The notes beneath the pieces are model-generated. The model did not search any database. It was not told where the DNA came from and saw only the letters and a program-made list of their open reading frames with translations. Positions 51,176 through 60,683 of a stretch of DNA of 64,000 bases are shown here, in pieces. The stretch comes from Labrenzia sp. OB1 (GTDB taxonomy: Bacteria; Pseudomonadota; Alphaproteobacteria; Rhizobiales; Stappiaceae): contig NZ_JSEP01000003.1 in NCBI RefSeq assembly GCF_001624695.1, positions 124,001-188,000 of the forward strand, given 5' to 3'. Both the position numbers and the translations under genes were made by a program. How positions within the stretch are numbered: the first letter of the stretch is position 1; each line of letters opens with the position of its first letter.

Positions 51176-52357
51176 ATGAGCGCTTCCACCGATATTGTCA
51201 TTGTCAGCGCGACCCGCACGCCTGTCGGGTCCTTCAATGGAGCTTATGCAAACACACCGGCGCATGATCTGGGTGCCGCCGTCATGAAAGCCGCCCTGGA
51301 AAAGGCTGGCATTGAAGCAGGCGACATCGACGAAGTCGTCTTCGGTCAGGTGCTGACGGCAGGGCAGGGACAGAACCCGGCACGCCAGGCGGCCATCCAT
51401 GCCGGCATCCCCGACAGCGCCTCGGCATGGACGCTCAACCAGGTGTGCGGCTCCGGCCTGCGCACCGTCGCAATCGCCGCGCAGCAGATCATGGCCGGCG
51501 ACGCCACGATCATGATGGCCGGTGGTCAGGAAAACATGTCGATGTCCCCGCACTGCGCCCATATGCGCGCCGGTCACAAAATGGGCGACTACAAGATGAT
51601 CGACACCATGATCAAGGACGGCCTCTGGGATGCCTTCAATGGCTACCACATGGGCCAGACCGCCGAGAATGTCGCCCAGAAGTGGCAGATCAACCGCGAG
51701 CAGCAGGACGAATTCGCCGTCGCATCCCAGAACAAGGCCGAAGCCGCCCAGAAGGCCGGCAAGTTCAAGGACGAGATCACGCCGGTCACCGTCACCGAAC
51801 GCCGGGCCGAGCGTGTGGTCGAGGACGATGAGTACATCCGTCATGGCGTCACGCTCGAGAGTGTTGCCAAGCTCCGCCCGGCCTTCAGCAAGGAAGGATC
51901 GGTCACCGCGGGGAACGCTTCCGGCCTTAACGACGGCGCCGCTGCGCTGGTGGTCATGAGCGCGGCAGAAGCGGAAAAGCGCGGCCTTACCCCGCTCGCC
52001 CGCATCGCCTCCTGGGCAACCGCCGGCGTCGACCCTGCAATCATGGGCTCCGGCCCGATCCCGTCTTCCCGCAAAGCACTGGAAAAGGCCGGCTGGTCGG
52101 CCGCCGATCTTGATCTTGTCGAAGCCAACGAAGCCTTCGCCGCGCAGGCATGCGCCGTCAACAAGGACATGGGCTGGAACCCGGACATCGTCAACGTCAA
52201 TGGCGGCGCGATCGCCATCGGCCATCCGATCGGCGCGTCCGGAGCCCGCATCCTCACAACTCTGACACACGAGATGGGCCGGCGCGACGCCAAGAAAGGT
52301 CTCGCGACCCTGTGCATCGGCGGCGGCATGGGTGTCGCCATGTGTCTGGAAAGATGA
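51176..52357 (+). CDS. phaA: Acetyl-CoA acetyltransferase (beta-ketothiolase)
   Basis: 393 residues from the ATG at 51176 (GGAGAG upstream; the ATG 3 bases earlier is too close). Active-site residues are in place: Cys91 in NQVCGSGLR, His350 in [16 protein letters not shown] and Cys380 in [14 protein letters not shown]. It joins two acetyl-CoA to acetoacetyl-CoA, the first step of PHB synthesis, in the cytoplasm. It is followed by phaB 257 bases later, which gives the classic pair. Confidence 0.97.
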   Translation: MSASTDIVIVSATRTPVGSFNGAYANTPAHDLGAAVMKAALEKAGIEAGDIDEVVFGQVLTAGQGQNPARQAAIHAGIPDSASAWTLNQVCGSGLRTVAIAAQQIMAGDATIMMAGGQENMSMSPHCAHMRAGHKMGDYKMIDTMIKDGLWDAFNGYHMGQTAENVAQKWQINREQQDEFAVASQNKAEAAQKAGKFKDEITPVTVTERRAERVVEDDEYIRHGVTLESVAKLRPAFSKEGSVTAGNASGLNDGAAALVVMSAAEAEKRGLTPLARIASWATAGVDPAIMGSGPIPSSRKALEKAGWSAADLDLVEANEAFAAQACAVNKDMGWNPDIVNVNGGAIAIGHPIGASGARILTTLTHEMGRRDAKKGLATLCIGGGMGVAMCLER

Positions 52358-52614
52358 TCGGCTGAAACACCGGAGGTTCAATCGGAATCGAATGAACTTT
52401 CGCTGATCGAATTGACGTGGGTCATGGCCGGGTTCCCCCGGCCATGTCTCAAGAACAGAAGTCAGGCACAACCTGGCAGTCAAGCTCTGGCAGCTATCCA
52501 GCAACGCGGACAGGTGGCTCAAGAAGGGTGAAATCGATCAATGCCACTTTCATGTGGCTTTACATGAAGGCAAGTTGGTCAGAGGGTCCGAACCGGAAGT
52601 TGAGGAGGAAGGGA

Positions 52615-53343
52615 ATGAGCAAGGTCGCATTGGTCACTGGTGGGACACGGGGCATCGGCGAAGCTATTTCGCGTGGCCTGAAGGACGCAGGCTACACTGT
52701 GGCGGCCACCTATGCCGGCAACACCGAAAAAGCGGAGGCCTTCAAGGCCGAAACCGGCATTCACGTATACAAATGGGATGTTGGCGATCCTGAGGCCTGC
52801 GCGGCAGGCGTGGCCAAGGTGGAAGCGGATCTGGGTCCCGTCGAAGTTCTCGTCAACAATGCCGGCATCACTCGCGACGGCATGTTCCACAAGATGGATT
52901 TCGAACAGTGGCGCGCGGTTCTGTCGACCAACCTCGACAGCATGTTCACCATGACGCATCCGGTGATCAACGGCATGCGCGGCCGCAGCGCCGGACGCAT
53001 CATCAACATTTCGTCCATCAACGGCCAGAAAGGCCAGATGGGCCAGACCAATTATTCCGCCGCCAAGGCGGGCGTGATAGGTTTCACCAAGGCGCTGGCA
53101 CAGGAAAATGCCTTCAAGGGCATTACCGTCAACTGCATCTGCCCGGGCTACATCAACACCGACATGGTCGCGGCCATGCCGGAAAAGGTGCTTGAATCGA
53201 TCGTCGCCAACATCCCGGTAGGCCGTCTTGGCCATCCGGAGGAAATCGCCCAGACGGTGGTTTACCTCGCGTCCGACGCGGCCGCCTTCATGACCGGCGC
53301 CGTCATGACCATCAACGGTGGCCAGTACATCGCCAACGGCTGA
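52615..53343 (+). CDS. phaB: Acetoacetyl-CoA reductase PhaB
   Basis: 242 residues from the ATG at 52615, preceded by GAGGAGG. SDR pattern with GGTRGIGEAI (9-18), NNAG (81-84), Ser about 133, and the catalytic YSAAK (Tyr147, Lys151). It reduces acetoacetyl-CoA with NADPH to (R)-3-hydroxybutyryl-CoA for PHB synthesis. A terminator follows at 53368. Confidence 0.96.
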   Translation: MSKVALVTGGTRGIGEAISRGLKDAGYTVAATYAGNTEKAEAFKAETGIHVYKWDVGDPEACAAGVAKVEADLGPVEVLVNNAGITRDGMFHKMDFEQWRAVLSTNLDSMFTMTHPVINGMRGRSAGRIINISSINGQKGQMGQTNYSAAKAGVIGFTKALAQENAFKGITVNCICPGYINTDMVAAMPEKVLESIVANIPVGRLGHPEEIAQTVVYLASDAAAFMTGAVMTINGGQYIANG

Positions 53344-53367
53344 ACGGTTGCGAAGACAGCTCGAAAA

Positions 53368-53393
53368 GGCGCCCCGTCCGGGCGCCTTTTTTA
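53368..53393 (+). terminator. Rho-independent terminator of phaA-phaB
   Basis: Arms GGCGCCC (53368-53374) and GGGCGCC (53380-53386), 5-base loop, followed by TTTTTT. It lies 24 bases after the phaB stop. Confidence 0.9.
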
Positions 53394-53525
53394 TGGGCGG
53401 CAGAACCGGCGGGGCCCGTGAATAGACAGGCACCAGTCCGGATCCGGACCACAAAGCTTGACCCCGGCACATGGCATCACCTATGTCCGGTGCAGTGAAA
53501 TCCAGCAACCGGATGAGACACCAAG

Positions 53526-54167
53526 ATGGAATTTGAACACGGCCCGAACGATCCGACCCGCAAGGAAATGGCTCCGCTTCTGAAGCTGGCGCTGGAACTC
53601 GGTCCGCTCGGGGTATTCTTCCTGTTCAATGCCAGGGGCGAGCAGATCGCGGCCGCGTTTCCTGCGCTGCAAGCCATCGGCAAGCCGATTTTCCTGGCAA
53701 CCGCCGCCTTCATGGTGGCGATCACAATCTCTCTCGTCGTGTCGTTGTTGTTGACCAGGCGCCTGCCGATCATGCCGCTGGTGTCCGGCGTCGTCGTGCT
53801 GGTGTTCGGAGCCCTGACGCTCTGGCTCCACGATGACCTGTTCATCAAGCTGAAGCCGACCATCGTCAATTGCCTGTTCGGCTCCATCCTCCTGGGCGGC
53901 CTGCTGTTTGGCAAAGCCCTTCTCGGTTATGTGTTCGACAGCGCCTTCCAGCTGACCGACGAGGGCTGGCGCAAGCTGACATTCCGCTGGGGCATATTCT
54001 TTTTCGTGCTGGCCGCAATCAATGAGATTGTCTGGCGCAGCTTCTCGACCGACTTCTGGGTCAGCTTCAAGGTTTTTGGCATCCTGCCGATCACCCTTCT
54101 CTTCACCCTGACCCAACTTCCGCTGATTCAGAAATACGCGCTTCCGGAGAAATCCGGCGACGCTTGA
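53526..54167 (+). CDS. yciB: Inner membrane-spanning protein YciB (septation protein A)
   Basis: 213 residues with about five to six membrane segments and the YciB/IspZ phrases [45 protein letters not shown] and [42 protein letters not shown] (given here in parts: the pattern is clear across residues 25-200). It takes part in cell envelope and septum processes in other bacteria. Monocistronic by position. Confidence 0.93.
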   Translation: MEFEHGPNDPTRKEMAPLLKLALELGPLGVFFLFNARGEQIAAAFPALQAIGKPIFLATAAFMVAITISLVVSLLLTRRLPIMPLVSGVVVLVFGALTLWLHDDLFIKLKPTIVNCLFGSILLGGLLFGKALLGYVFDSAFQLTDEGWRKLTFRWGIFFFVLAAINEIVWRSFSTDFWVSFKVFGILPITLLFTLTQLPLIQKYALPEKSGDA

Positions 54168-54231
54168 AGCGGCCGCCTTCCATACTTTTTCAATTGGGAA
54201 CCCTTGACTACAACGTTCGGGTTTTAAAGCG

Positions 54232-54332
54232 TGTCGCGTTTAGACGGGTTCACCTATTCTGGAAAACGCCCAAGGCAGCATTTGCATTGCAAATGCGTTC
54301 GGGTGGGTTCCTGAATTCAATTTAACGCGACA
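54232..54332. repeat. Palindromic 101-bp element with 9-bp terminal inverted repeats
   Basis: Ends TGTCGCGTT (54232-54240) and AACGCGACA (54324-54332) are exact reverse complements. Inside is a second perfect hairpin GCATTTGC-ATT-GCAAATGC (54278-54296). The right half, TGAATTCAATTTAACGCG, recurs with one change at 24262-24279. It has no coding capacity and looks like a MITE-like element or a folded RNA. Confidence 0.75.
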
Positions 54333-54336
54333 GGCA

Positions 54337-54759
54337 CTAATGCATGTCCCCATGCCCGAAGGACACGTCCCGCCGGGCACCGGTGATGGAGATGGAAAAG
54401 CCGGCGATCACGTCAATCAGGGCAATCGCCATCAGGATGAAGAACACGGATGTCGCGGCCTCCTGCACCACCAGGAACTCCACCAGATAGGCAACAAAAA
54501 CCAGAACCGAGAACATGTGGTCGAGCAGAGCCGTCGTACCGATGCGCGTGGCTTTCAGAATTTCTATGAACAGAAAGAACAGGCCGGCGGTAATAAGCAG
54601 GTCGCTGGCCAGTAGCTCGAAAGTCGCGCCGGAGACCATCCCGATATTGATCACGGGCCGGGTCCAGAAGGCAGGATCGGCCGCACCCGCCGTGAAGGCG
54701 AACCCGTTGTAGATCAGAAGCGCGAACAGCGTGAAAGGAATGGCGGAGAAAAGACGCAT
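54337..54759 (-). CDS. Small membrane protein, unknown
   Basis: 140 residues with about four hydrophobic segments (AIPFTLFALLIYNGFAF, LLITAGLFFLFIEIL, FSVLVFVAYLVEFLVVQ, VFFILMAIALIDVIAGF) and a short charged C-terminus. GGAG precedes the ATG. No recognised family. It lies 4 bases after the palindromic element and is 211 bases downstream of rpmF on the same strand. Confidence 0.75.
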   Translation of the reverse strand: MRLFSAIPFTLFALLIYNGFAFTAGAADPAFWTRPVINIGMVSGATFELLASDLLITAGLFFLFIEILKATRIGTTALLDHMFSVLVFVAYLVEFLVVQEAATSVFFILMAIALIDVIAGFSISITGARRDVSFGHGDMH

Positions 54760-54970
54760 GCGGCGGCTCCCGGAATGAATGGACCCCGATTGGGCGGAAT
54801 GGCGGGAGCTGACACGATCTTGAGGGCCAATTCAAGACGTTCTGTCATTCATGGATCGGAGGGAACGCTCATCCTGAAGCGCCCCGCGCAAGAAAAAGGC
54901 CGGCCTGTCGTGCAAGCCAGCCTCAATCCTGTTGTGCCATGCGGCGATCCGGAACGAAAAAGTCGGGGCT

Positions 54971-55156
54971 TTACGCCTCTTCTTTCGCAGTCAGGATCTG
55001 ACGGCCCCGGTACATGCCGGTCTTCAGGTCAACGTGATGCGGACGGCGAAGTTCGCCCGAATCCTTGTCCTCGACGTAAGTCGGCTGCTTCAGGGCGTCC
55101 GTGGAACGACGAAAACCGCGCTTGGAACGCGACGTTTTTCTCTTTGGAACGGCCAT
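54971..55156 (-). CDS. rpmF: 50S ribosomal protein L32
   Basis: 61 residues, matching L32 ([20 protein letters not shown] at the start, [20 protein letters not shown] later). The zinc cysteines of some L32 forms are absent, which is the common C-minus form. GGAG precedes the ATG. It lies between mtgA and the small membrane protein, monocistronic or weakly linked to mtgA upstream. Confidence 0.97.
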   Translation of the reverse strand: MAVPKRKTSRSKRGFRRSTDALKQPTYVEDKDSGELRRPHHVDLKTGMYRGRQILTAKEEA

Positions 55157-55341
55157 TTTGTTTTTCTCCGTGGTCCATAACCGCGCGGCCCGGACCGGGT
55201 TGCCCGGGGCGTGGTAGCACGCAACGTGTTGGAATGGGCGGCGTTATACAGGCAACGCCGGTGTTTTGCCACCCCAAAGACAAAAAATTCTTTTTCCCAA
55301 GCAAACAAGCCGTTTTGATGGTCGAAACCATCGCTCTATTT

Positions 55342-56079
55342 CTACAGGACGCACCCGAAAATCGGCCCTGCCGCGGTGACCCTGGCAAGATTGGTCGCGG
55401 CCAGCCGCCGGTGCCCGGGCGCCGGCTTAGCAGAATTCCGGGCGAGCGGATTGGGAAGCGCCGTCGCAAGCCGGGCCGCCTCCACCCGCGTGAGATCCTT
55501 TGCCGGTTTACCGAACCAGGCCTGGGCAGCCGCCTCCGCACCGAAAATACCCTCGCCCCATTCGGCAATGTTCAGATAGATTTCCAGGACACGCTTCTTG
55601 GAAAGAATGGCATTGAGCGTCAGCGCCAGCGGCAGTTCCAGAGCCTTGCGGAAATAGGAGCGGTCGCCCCAGAGAAACAGGTTTTTCGCCGTCTGCATGG
55701 TCAAAGTGCTGGCCCCGCGCGGCTTTTCTCCCTCGCTCAAGGCCTCGACCTGATCCTGCAAGGCATCCCATTCCACCCCGTGATTTTCACAAAACCCGCT
55801 GTCCTCGGAGGTAATCACGGACTTTATCAGGTTGGGTGAAATCTGGTCGAGGGGCACCCATTGCCGGTCGACCCAGAGAAACTGAATGTAGCGGCCGAGC
55901 ATCAGCGTGCTCACCGGCGGCACCACCGAATAGATCACCGTCAGGACCGGCGGCAGCAGGACCAGGACGAGGAATATCTGGAGGATCCGGATGCGGAGGG
56001 ATTTCCACAGACCGCGATTGCGGCCGGATCTCCGGCCAGCCCCCGATGCTCCACCTTTCGCCGGCTTAACCTTCGCCAT
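55342..56079 (-). CDS. mtgA: Monofunctional peptidoglycan glycosyltransferase
   Basis: 245 residues with one N-terminal membrane anchor (about 29-50, RILQIFLVLVLLPPVLTVIYS). The glycosyltransferase family 51 motifs are present: the catalytic Glu in SEDSGFCENHG near residue 93, GASTLTMQTAKNLFLW near 125, and LEIYLNIAEWGEGIFGAEAAA near 165. It polymerises lipid II into glycan strands in the periplasm without a transpeptidase domain. Its start overlaps the end of the CFA synthase gene by 14 bases. Confidence 0.95.
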   Translation of the reverse strand: MAKVKPAKGGASGAGRRSGRNRGLWKSLRIRILQIFLVLVLLPPVLTVIYSVVPPVSTLMLGRYIQFLWVDRQWVPLDQISPNLIKSVITSEDSGFCENHGVEWDALQDQVEALSEGEKPRGASTLTMQTAKNLFLWGDRSYFRKALELPLALTLNAILSKKRVLEIYLNIAEWGEGIFGAEAAAQAWFGKPAKDLTRVEAARLATALPNPLARNSAKPAPGHRRLAATNLARVTAAGPIFGCVL

Positions 56080-57286
56080 TCAAGTCCCGTTCGTTGTCGA
56101 CGATGAAATCCCGGACAACCGGCACGGCATCGCGTTCTTTTGACAGCAGAAGCTGGAAGACCATATTGGATCCGTGCAGGAAACCCAATTCGACCGCACA
56201 GAGGTAAAATTCCCACATCCGGCAGAAGGTTTCATCGTAGAGATCCGCGGCCGCCGCGCGGTTGTCCTCGAAACGCCGGCGCCAGTCACGAATGGTGTAA
56301 TAGTAGTGCAGCCGCAGGATTTCCGCATCGCAGACCCATAGTCCAAGCCGCTCGGTCGATGCAAAGACTTCCGACAGGGCCGGCACGTAGCCCCCGGGAA
56401 AAATATGTTTGCGGATAAAAGGACCTGTGGTCCCCGGCGGCGTCATGCGTCCGATGGAATGCACGACCGCATAGCCGTTTTGCGTCAGACAGCCACGGAT
56501 CTGGCCGAAGTAGGCGTCCAGATGACCGATGCCGACATGTTCCATCATACCGACCGAAACAATCCGGTCGAACTGGCCCTCGAATTCCCTGTAGTCCTTC
56601 AGCACGAAAGTGACACGATCCTCAAGGCCGGCCGCCCGGACGCGCTCCTCGGCGATTTTCACCTGCTCGGGAGACACGTTCAACGAAGTGACCCGCGCCC
56701 CGGCCTCGGCCATACGGATTGCCAGGGATCCCCAGCCACCACCGATCTCGAGCACCTCCATGTCAGGCTTGAGGTCGAGCTTGGCCACAAGATGGGTCAG
56801 CTTCGCCGCCTGGGCCGTCTCCAGTGAGTCATCCGGATTCGAATAATAGGCGCAGCTGTAGTTGAGCCCTTCGTCCAGGAACAGTCTGTAGAGATCGGTC
56901 GAAAGGTCATAGTGGTGCCGGGCCTGGGACTTCGCCCGCTCCACATTGTTCTTCTGCTGATGCCGTCTGAAGAGCTTCCAGCCCTTGCGCAGCATCCCCT
57001 GAACCGGATTGGCTCCGAGCGGCGCCCTGTTGATGGAGAACAGGAACATGAAGTCGTAGCAGGTGGACCCCTCCTCCATGGTAAGCGTGCCGTCCATATA
57101 GGCTTCACCGGCCGCCAGCTCCGGGTTCAGGAACAGCGATCTGTAGAGCGCCTTGTCATGCAGGCGGATCGTGACCGTCGGCCCGTCTTCCCCGGACCCG
57201 AATTCATGCACCGCACCGGCGACGTCAATCACGCGCATTTGCCCACGCTTGATGAAGGATCGCAGCAGGCTAGACAGCAATTTCAT
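56066..57286 (-). CDS. Cyclopropane-fatty-acyl-phospholipid synthase family
   Basis: 406 residues from the ATG at 57286, which has GGAG 8 bases upstream. The SAM-binding motif is VLEIGGGWGSLAIRMAE, followed by SLNVSPEQ and SVGMMEHVG. The N-terminal part (about 1-110) is the lipid-binding domain seen in full-length CFA synthases. It methylenates unsaturated phospholipid acyl chains with S-adenosylmethionine, at the membrane. Followed directly by mtgA with overlap, which links both to envelope biology. Confidence 0.92.
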   Translation of the reverse strand: MKLLSSLLRSFIKRGQMRVIDVAGAVHEFGSGEDGPTVTIRLHDKALYRSLFLNPELAAGEAYMDGTLTMEEGSTCYDFMFLFSINRAPLGANPVQGMLRKGWKLFRRHQQKNNVERAKSQARHHYDLSTDLYRLFLDEGLNYSCAYYSNPDDSLETAQAAKLTHLVAKLDLKPDMEVLEIGGGWGSLAIRMAEAGARVTSLNVSPEQVKIAEERVRAAGLEDRVTFVLKDYREFEGQFDRIVSVGMMEHVGIGHLDAYFGQIRGCLTQNGYAVVHSIGRMTPPGTTGPFIRKHIFPGGYVPALSEVFASTERLGLWVCDAEILRLHYYYTIRDWRRRFEDNRAAAADLYDETFCRMWEFYLCAVELGFLHGSNMVFQLLLSKERDAVPVVRDFIVDNERDLNGEG

Positions 57287-57435
57287 GAGAAAAATCTCCA
57301 AATAGAGTGGTTTCCAGGTGCCAAACGGACAATCAAACGGTCTTTTTCAAATTCGAGTCTTGACGATACAGGCAATTGGTCTCAGGGAAACCCGGTCCTT
57401 GCAATAGTTATCGATCGACGTTCTGGAGCACATTG

Positions 57436-58341
57436 GTGACATTTGACCTGAAACGGCATCTTGCAACGCGGGCCGAACGTATCGAAGCGGTTCTGGATTG
57501 CGTATTGAGCGATGCCGCCTCCGACGGGGAAACCGCCCGCCCGCCGCGGCTGGTGGCAGCGATGCGACACGGCGCTCTCAACGGCGGCAAACGCCTGCGT
57601 CCGATCCTCGTATGGGAAACAGCAGGACTGTTCGGCCGCGAAGATGACGGCGTGCTCAAGGCCGCCTGCGCCCTGGAACTCATCCATTGTTATTCGCTCG
57701 TGCATGACGATCTGCCCGCGATGGACGACGACGACCTGCGCCGCGGCCAGCCGACGGTACACAGGGCCTATGACGAGGCGACCGCCATCCTTGCCGGGGA
57801 CGCACTGCTGACGCTCGCCTTCGACGTGATCGCCGAAGAGGCCGTGCATTCCGATGCCGCGATTCGCCTGCGCCTCTCCCGGGACCTGGCGCGCGCCGCC
57901 GGCATCGGCGGCATGGCCGGCGGACAGATGCTCGACCTTGAATCGGAGCACAGACAGCGGACCGACGCTGAGATCCGCCAGTTGCAATCGATGAAAACCG
58001 GTGCCCTGTTGCGCTATGCCTGCCGTGCCGGTGGACTGCTGGCGGGCGCACCGCCCGAGGATCTCGATCGCCTGACCCGCTTTGGCGAAGTCATCGGGCT
58101 GGCTTTTCAATTGGCCGACGATCTGCTCGATGTCGAGGCAAGCCCGGAGGCAACCGGCAAGGCAACCGGCAAGGACGCCGAAGCGGGCAAGGCGACGCTG
58201 GTCGGGCTGTGGGGAGCGGAACAAACACGGCAGGAACTCGGCCGTCTGCTGCAGGAAGCCGAAACCCTGCTGAAGCCCTATGGCGCAAAGGCGCAGACCC
58301 TGACGGCCATCGCCGAATTCATCGTCAACCGCACGAATTGA
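57436..58341 (+). CDS. ispA: Polyprenyl diphosphate synthase (farnesyl diphosphate synthase type)
   Basis: 301 residues from the GTG at 57436, chosen because GGAG lies 8 bases upstream and the family start (DLKRHLATRAERIEAVLDCV) follows. The first aspartate-rich motif is DDLPAMDDDDLRRG and the second DDLLD, as in short-chain trans-prenyl diphosphate synthases. It makes farnesyl or geranyl diphosphate for quinones, carotenoids or hopanoids in the cytoplasm; chain length cannot be told without modelling. The convergent arm of a dispersed repeat follows. Confidence 0.93.
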   Translation: MTFDLKRHLATRAERIEAVLDCVLSDAASDGETARPPRLVAAMRHGALNGGKRLRPILVWETAGLFGREDDGVLKAACALELIHCYSLVHDDLPAMDDDDLRRGQPTVHRAYDEATAILAGDALLTLAFDVIAEEAVHSDAAIRLRLSRDLARAAGIGGMAGGQMLDLESEHRQRTDAEIRQLQSMKTGALLRYACRAGGLLAGAPPEDLDRLTRFGEVIGLAFQLADDLLDVEASPEATGKATGKDAEAGKATLVGLWGAEQTRQELGRLLQEAETLLKPYGAKAQTLTAIAEFIVNRTN

Positions 58342-58356
58342 CCAAAGGCCAACCAG

Positions 58357-58575
58357 GCTGCTGACCCCCCTTCAGGTCGTCATCAACTCAGTTGAATGAA
58401 GAAGAGGCTGAGCACCACTCTCGGCTGTCACCCCGGCCTAGCGCAGCGCTGAGCCGGGGCCGGCTCGTTCGCAGAGCCTCTGTTGTGTGTCTCCAAGGCC
58501 GCTTCACACACAGTCCCCGGGACAAACAATACGGCGCGCAGGCCCGAAGCAGGTAGCGGCCGCCGATGAACAATC
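58357..58575 (+). repeat. Dispersed intergenic repeat, copy 2
   Basis: Second copy of the element at 7227-7441, same orientation. The right half (from ACACACAGTCCCCGGGACAA to GATGAACAAT) is nearly identical; the left half is diverged. It lies between ispA and the end of the convergent prephenate dehydrogenase gene. Confidence 0.85.
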
Positions 58576-58605
58576 AACTCTGTCAACATCTCGACCGACC
58601 GTCGG

Positions 58606-59529
58606 TCAGTCCTTAGCGTGCCGCCCGAAGTCCGGCGCGTCGGTTTCCTGACCGGCCTCGATGATCGACCGGCGGATGCCCCGGGTGCGGGTGAAGAGAT
58701 CGAACAGCATTTCTCCGTCACCCCAGCGGATGGCCCTCTGCATGGCGGACAGGTCCTCGGAAAACCGCGACAGCATCTCCAGGATCGCGTCCCTGTTGTT
58801 CAGGCAGACATCCCGCCACATGGTCGGGTCGGAGGCCGCAAGACGGGTAAAGTCACGAAAGCCCGATGCGGAATATTTGATCACTTCCGATTTGGTGACG
58901 GTTTCCAGATCGTCCGCCGTGCCGACGATGTTGTAGGCGATCAGATGCGGAAGATGCGAGACGATGGCCAGCACCAGATCGTGATGCTTGGCGTCCATCT
59001 GATCGACGTCGGAGCCACATCCGCGCCAGAAGGCGGCCAGCTTCTCCAGCGCCTGCTCATTGACGCCGGCCGGCGGTGTCAGGATGCACCAGCGTTGATC
59101 GAACAGCGAGGCGAATCCGGCGTCCGGACCGGATTGTTCCGTCCCGGCGATCGGGTGCCCTGGGATGAAATGCACGCCATCGGGCACATGTGGGTTGACC
59201 TGCTCCATCACCGAACCCTTGGTCGAGCCGACATCCGTAAGGATGGCGCCCTTCTTGAGGGCCGGCGCGATCCATTTCGCTACGGCTTCATTCGCCCCCA
59301 CCGGCACGCATAGAATAACCAGGTCGGCATCTTCCACCGCAACGGCGGCGTCCAGGCAGTAGATGTCCCCGAGGTTCAGTTCCTCGGCTCTCCGCAGGGT
59401 TTCAGGTGACCGTGTGGAAATCGCGATTTCCCCGACCAGGCCACGCTCGCGGGCGGCCTGCGCAAGGGAAGAACCGATCAGTCCGATCCCGATCAGGGCC
59501 ATACGTTCAAAGAGGGGGGTACCGGTCAT
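58606..59529 (-). CDS. tyrC: Prephenate/arogenate dehydrogenase
   Basis: 307 residues from the ATG at 59529. N-terminal Rossmann motif IGIGLIGSSLA (GxGxxGxS) and the TyrA-type phrases DVGSTKGSVMEQV, FIPGHPIAGTEQSG and LVLAIVSHLPHLIAYNIV. It oxidises prephenate or arogenate with decarboxylation in tyrosine synthesis. It follows hisC and chorismate mutase on the same strand, which together supply the aromatic branch. No ACT domain is seen, so feedback control may differ from E. coli TyrA. Confidence 0.9.
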   Translation of the reverse strand: MTGTPLFERMALIGIGLIGSSLAQAARERGLVGEIAISTRSPETLRRAEELNLGDIYCLDAAVAVEDADLVILCVPVGANEAVAKWIAPALKKGAILTDVGSTKGSVMEQVNPHVPDGVHFIPGHPIAGTEQSGPDAGFASLFDQRWCILTPPAGVNEQALEKLAAFWRGCGSDVDQMDAKHHDLVLAIVSHLPHLIAYNIVGTADDLETVTKSEVIKYSASGFRDFTRLAASDPTMWRDVCLNNRDAILEMLSRFSEDLSAMQRAIRWGDGEMLFDLFTRTRGIRRSIIEAGQETDAPDFGRHAKD

Positions 59530-59546
59530 TGTGTCTCGTATTGCTT

Positions 59547-60683
59547 TCAGGCTGATCCCAGGAAGTCTTTCAGATGCGCGACAACGGTCCGGTTGGCGTC
59601 TTCCGATCCGACGGACATGCGCAGGGCATTCGGCAGGCCGTAGTTTCCGACAAGACGCAACACGCAGCCGCGCTCCAGGAGATAGCCATCCGCGTCCACC
59701 GCCCGCTTGCCGTCTTCGTCCGGGAAGTGGATCAGCACGAAATTGCCGACGCTCGGAGTAACCGTCAGGCCGAGCGCCTCCAGCTCCGATGTCAGCCAGG
59801 GAAGCCATTTTTCGTTATGATCCACGGCGAGTTCCACAAACTCACGATCACTGACGGCTTCAATGCCGGCAGCAATAGCCACGCCGGAGACGTTGAACGG
59901 CCCCCGGATGCGATTGAGAGCATCGATGACGTGCGCCGGGCCGAACCCCCAGCCGAGGCGCAGATTGGCAAGCCCGTAGATCTTCGAAAAGGTTCGGGTC
60001 ATGAAGACGTTGTCGTCGGTCGCGGCAAGTTCGATGCCGCTTTCATAGTCGTTGCGGCGAACATACTCTCCATAGGCTGCATCCAGCACCAGCAGCACGT
60101 CGGCAGGCAGGCCTTCATGCAGGCGTCTGACTTCCGCGAAAGGCAGATAGGTGCCTGTGGGATTGTTCGGGTTGGCGATGAACACCATTCGTGTCTTTTC
60201 CGTCACCCGGGCAAGGATCGCGTCGACATCCGTCGTCAGGTTGCTTTCCGGGGCAACCACAGGGGTCGCTCCCGCGGCCCGGATGGCTATATCGTAAACC
60301 AGAAAGCCGTGTTCGCAATAAATCGCCTCATCCCCCGGCCCGAGATAACCGTAGGCGAGCATGCTAAGCACCTCATCCGATCCGGCGCCGCAGATGATCC
60401 GATCCGGATTAAGCCCGTAGACGTCGCCAATGGCCGCCCGCAGTTCGGACGCGGCTCCATCCGGGTAGAGTTCCAGATGCCGCGCAACATCCTCGATGGC
60501 CGCCCTGGCCGCTGCACTGGATCCAAGGGGTGTCTCGTTGGACGAAAGCTTGTGCACGGTTTTGCCGTGCGAACCTTTGGACTTTCCGGGCACATAGGCC
60601 GCGATATCCAGAACCCCCGCTCTCGGCCGGGGACGCCGCGTCGCCGTTTCTTCGGCTTGTGTCACTGTTGCCATGTCGTTCAT
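59547..60683 (-). CDS. hisC: Histidinol-phosphate transaminase-like aminotransferase
   Basis: 378 residues starting in the stop of the chorismate mutase gene (ATGA overlap). Fold-type I aminotransferase with the PLP Lys234 in [17 protein letters not shown] and [12 protein letters not shown]. This HisC subfamily in alphaproteobacteria can also act on aromatic 2-oxo acids, which fits its place between chorismate mutase and prephenate dehydrogenase; a role in phenylalanine/tyrosine synthesis is likely. Confidence 0.9.
   Translation of the reverse strand: MNDMATVTQAEETATRRPRPRAGVLDIAAYVPGKSKGSHGKTVHKLSSNETPLGSSAAARAAIEDVARHLELYPDGAASELRAAIGDVYGLNPDRIICGAGSDEVLSMLAYGYLGPGDEAIYCEHGFLVYDIAIRAAGATPVVAPESNLTTDVDAILARVTEKTRMVFIANPNNPTGTYLPFAEVRRLHEGLPADVLLVLDAAYGEYVRRNDYESGIELAATDDNVFMTRTFSKIYGLANLRLGWGFGPAHVIDALNRIRGPFNVSGVAIAAGIEAVSDREFVELAVDHNEKWLPWLTSELEALGLTVTPSVGNFVLIHFPDEDGKRAVDADGYLLERGCVLRLVGNYGLPNALRMSVGSEDANRTVVAHLKDFLGSA

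Noticed and set aside
58388-58573. Small protein gene inside the dispersed repeat (minus strand)
   Set aside because: The matching frame in the other copy has mostly amino-acid-changing differences and no ribosome binding site, so coding is not supported.
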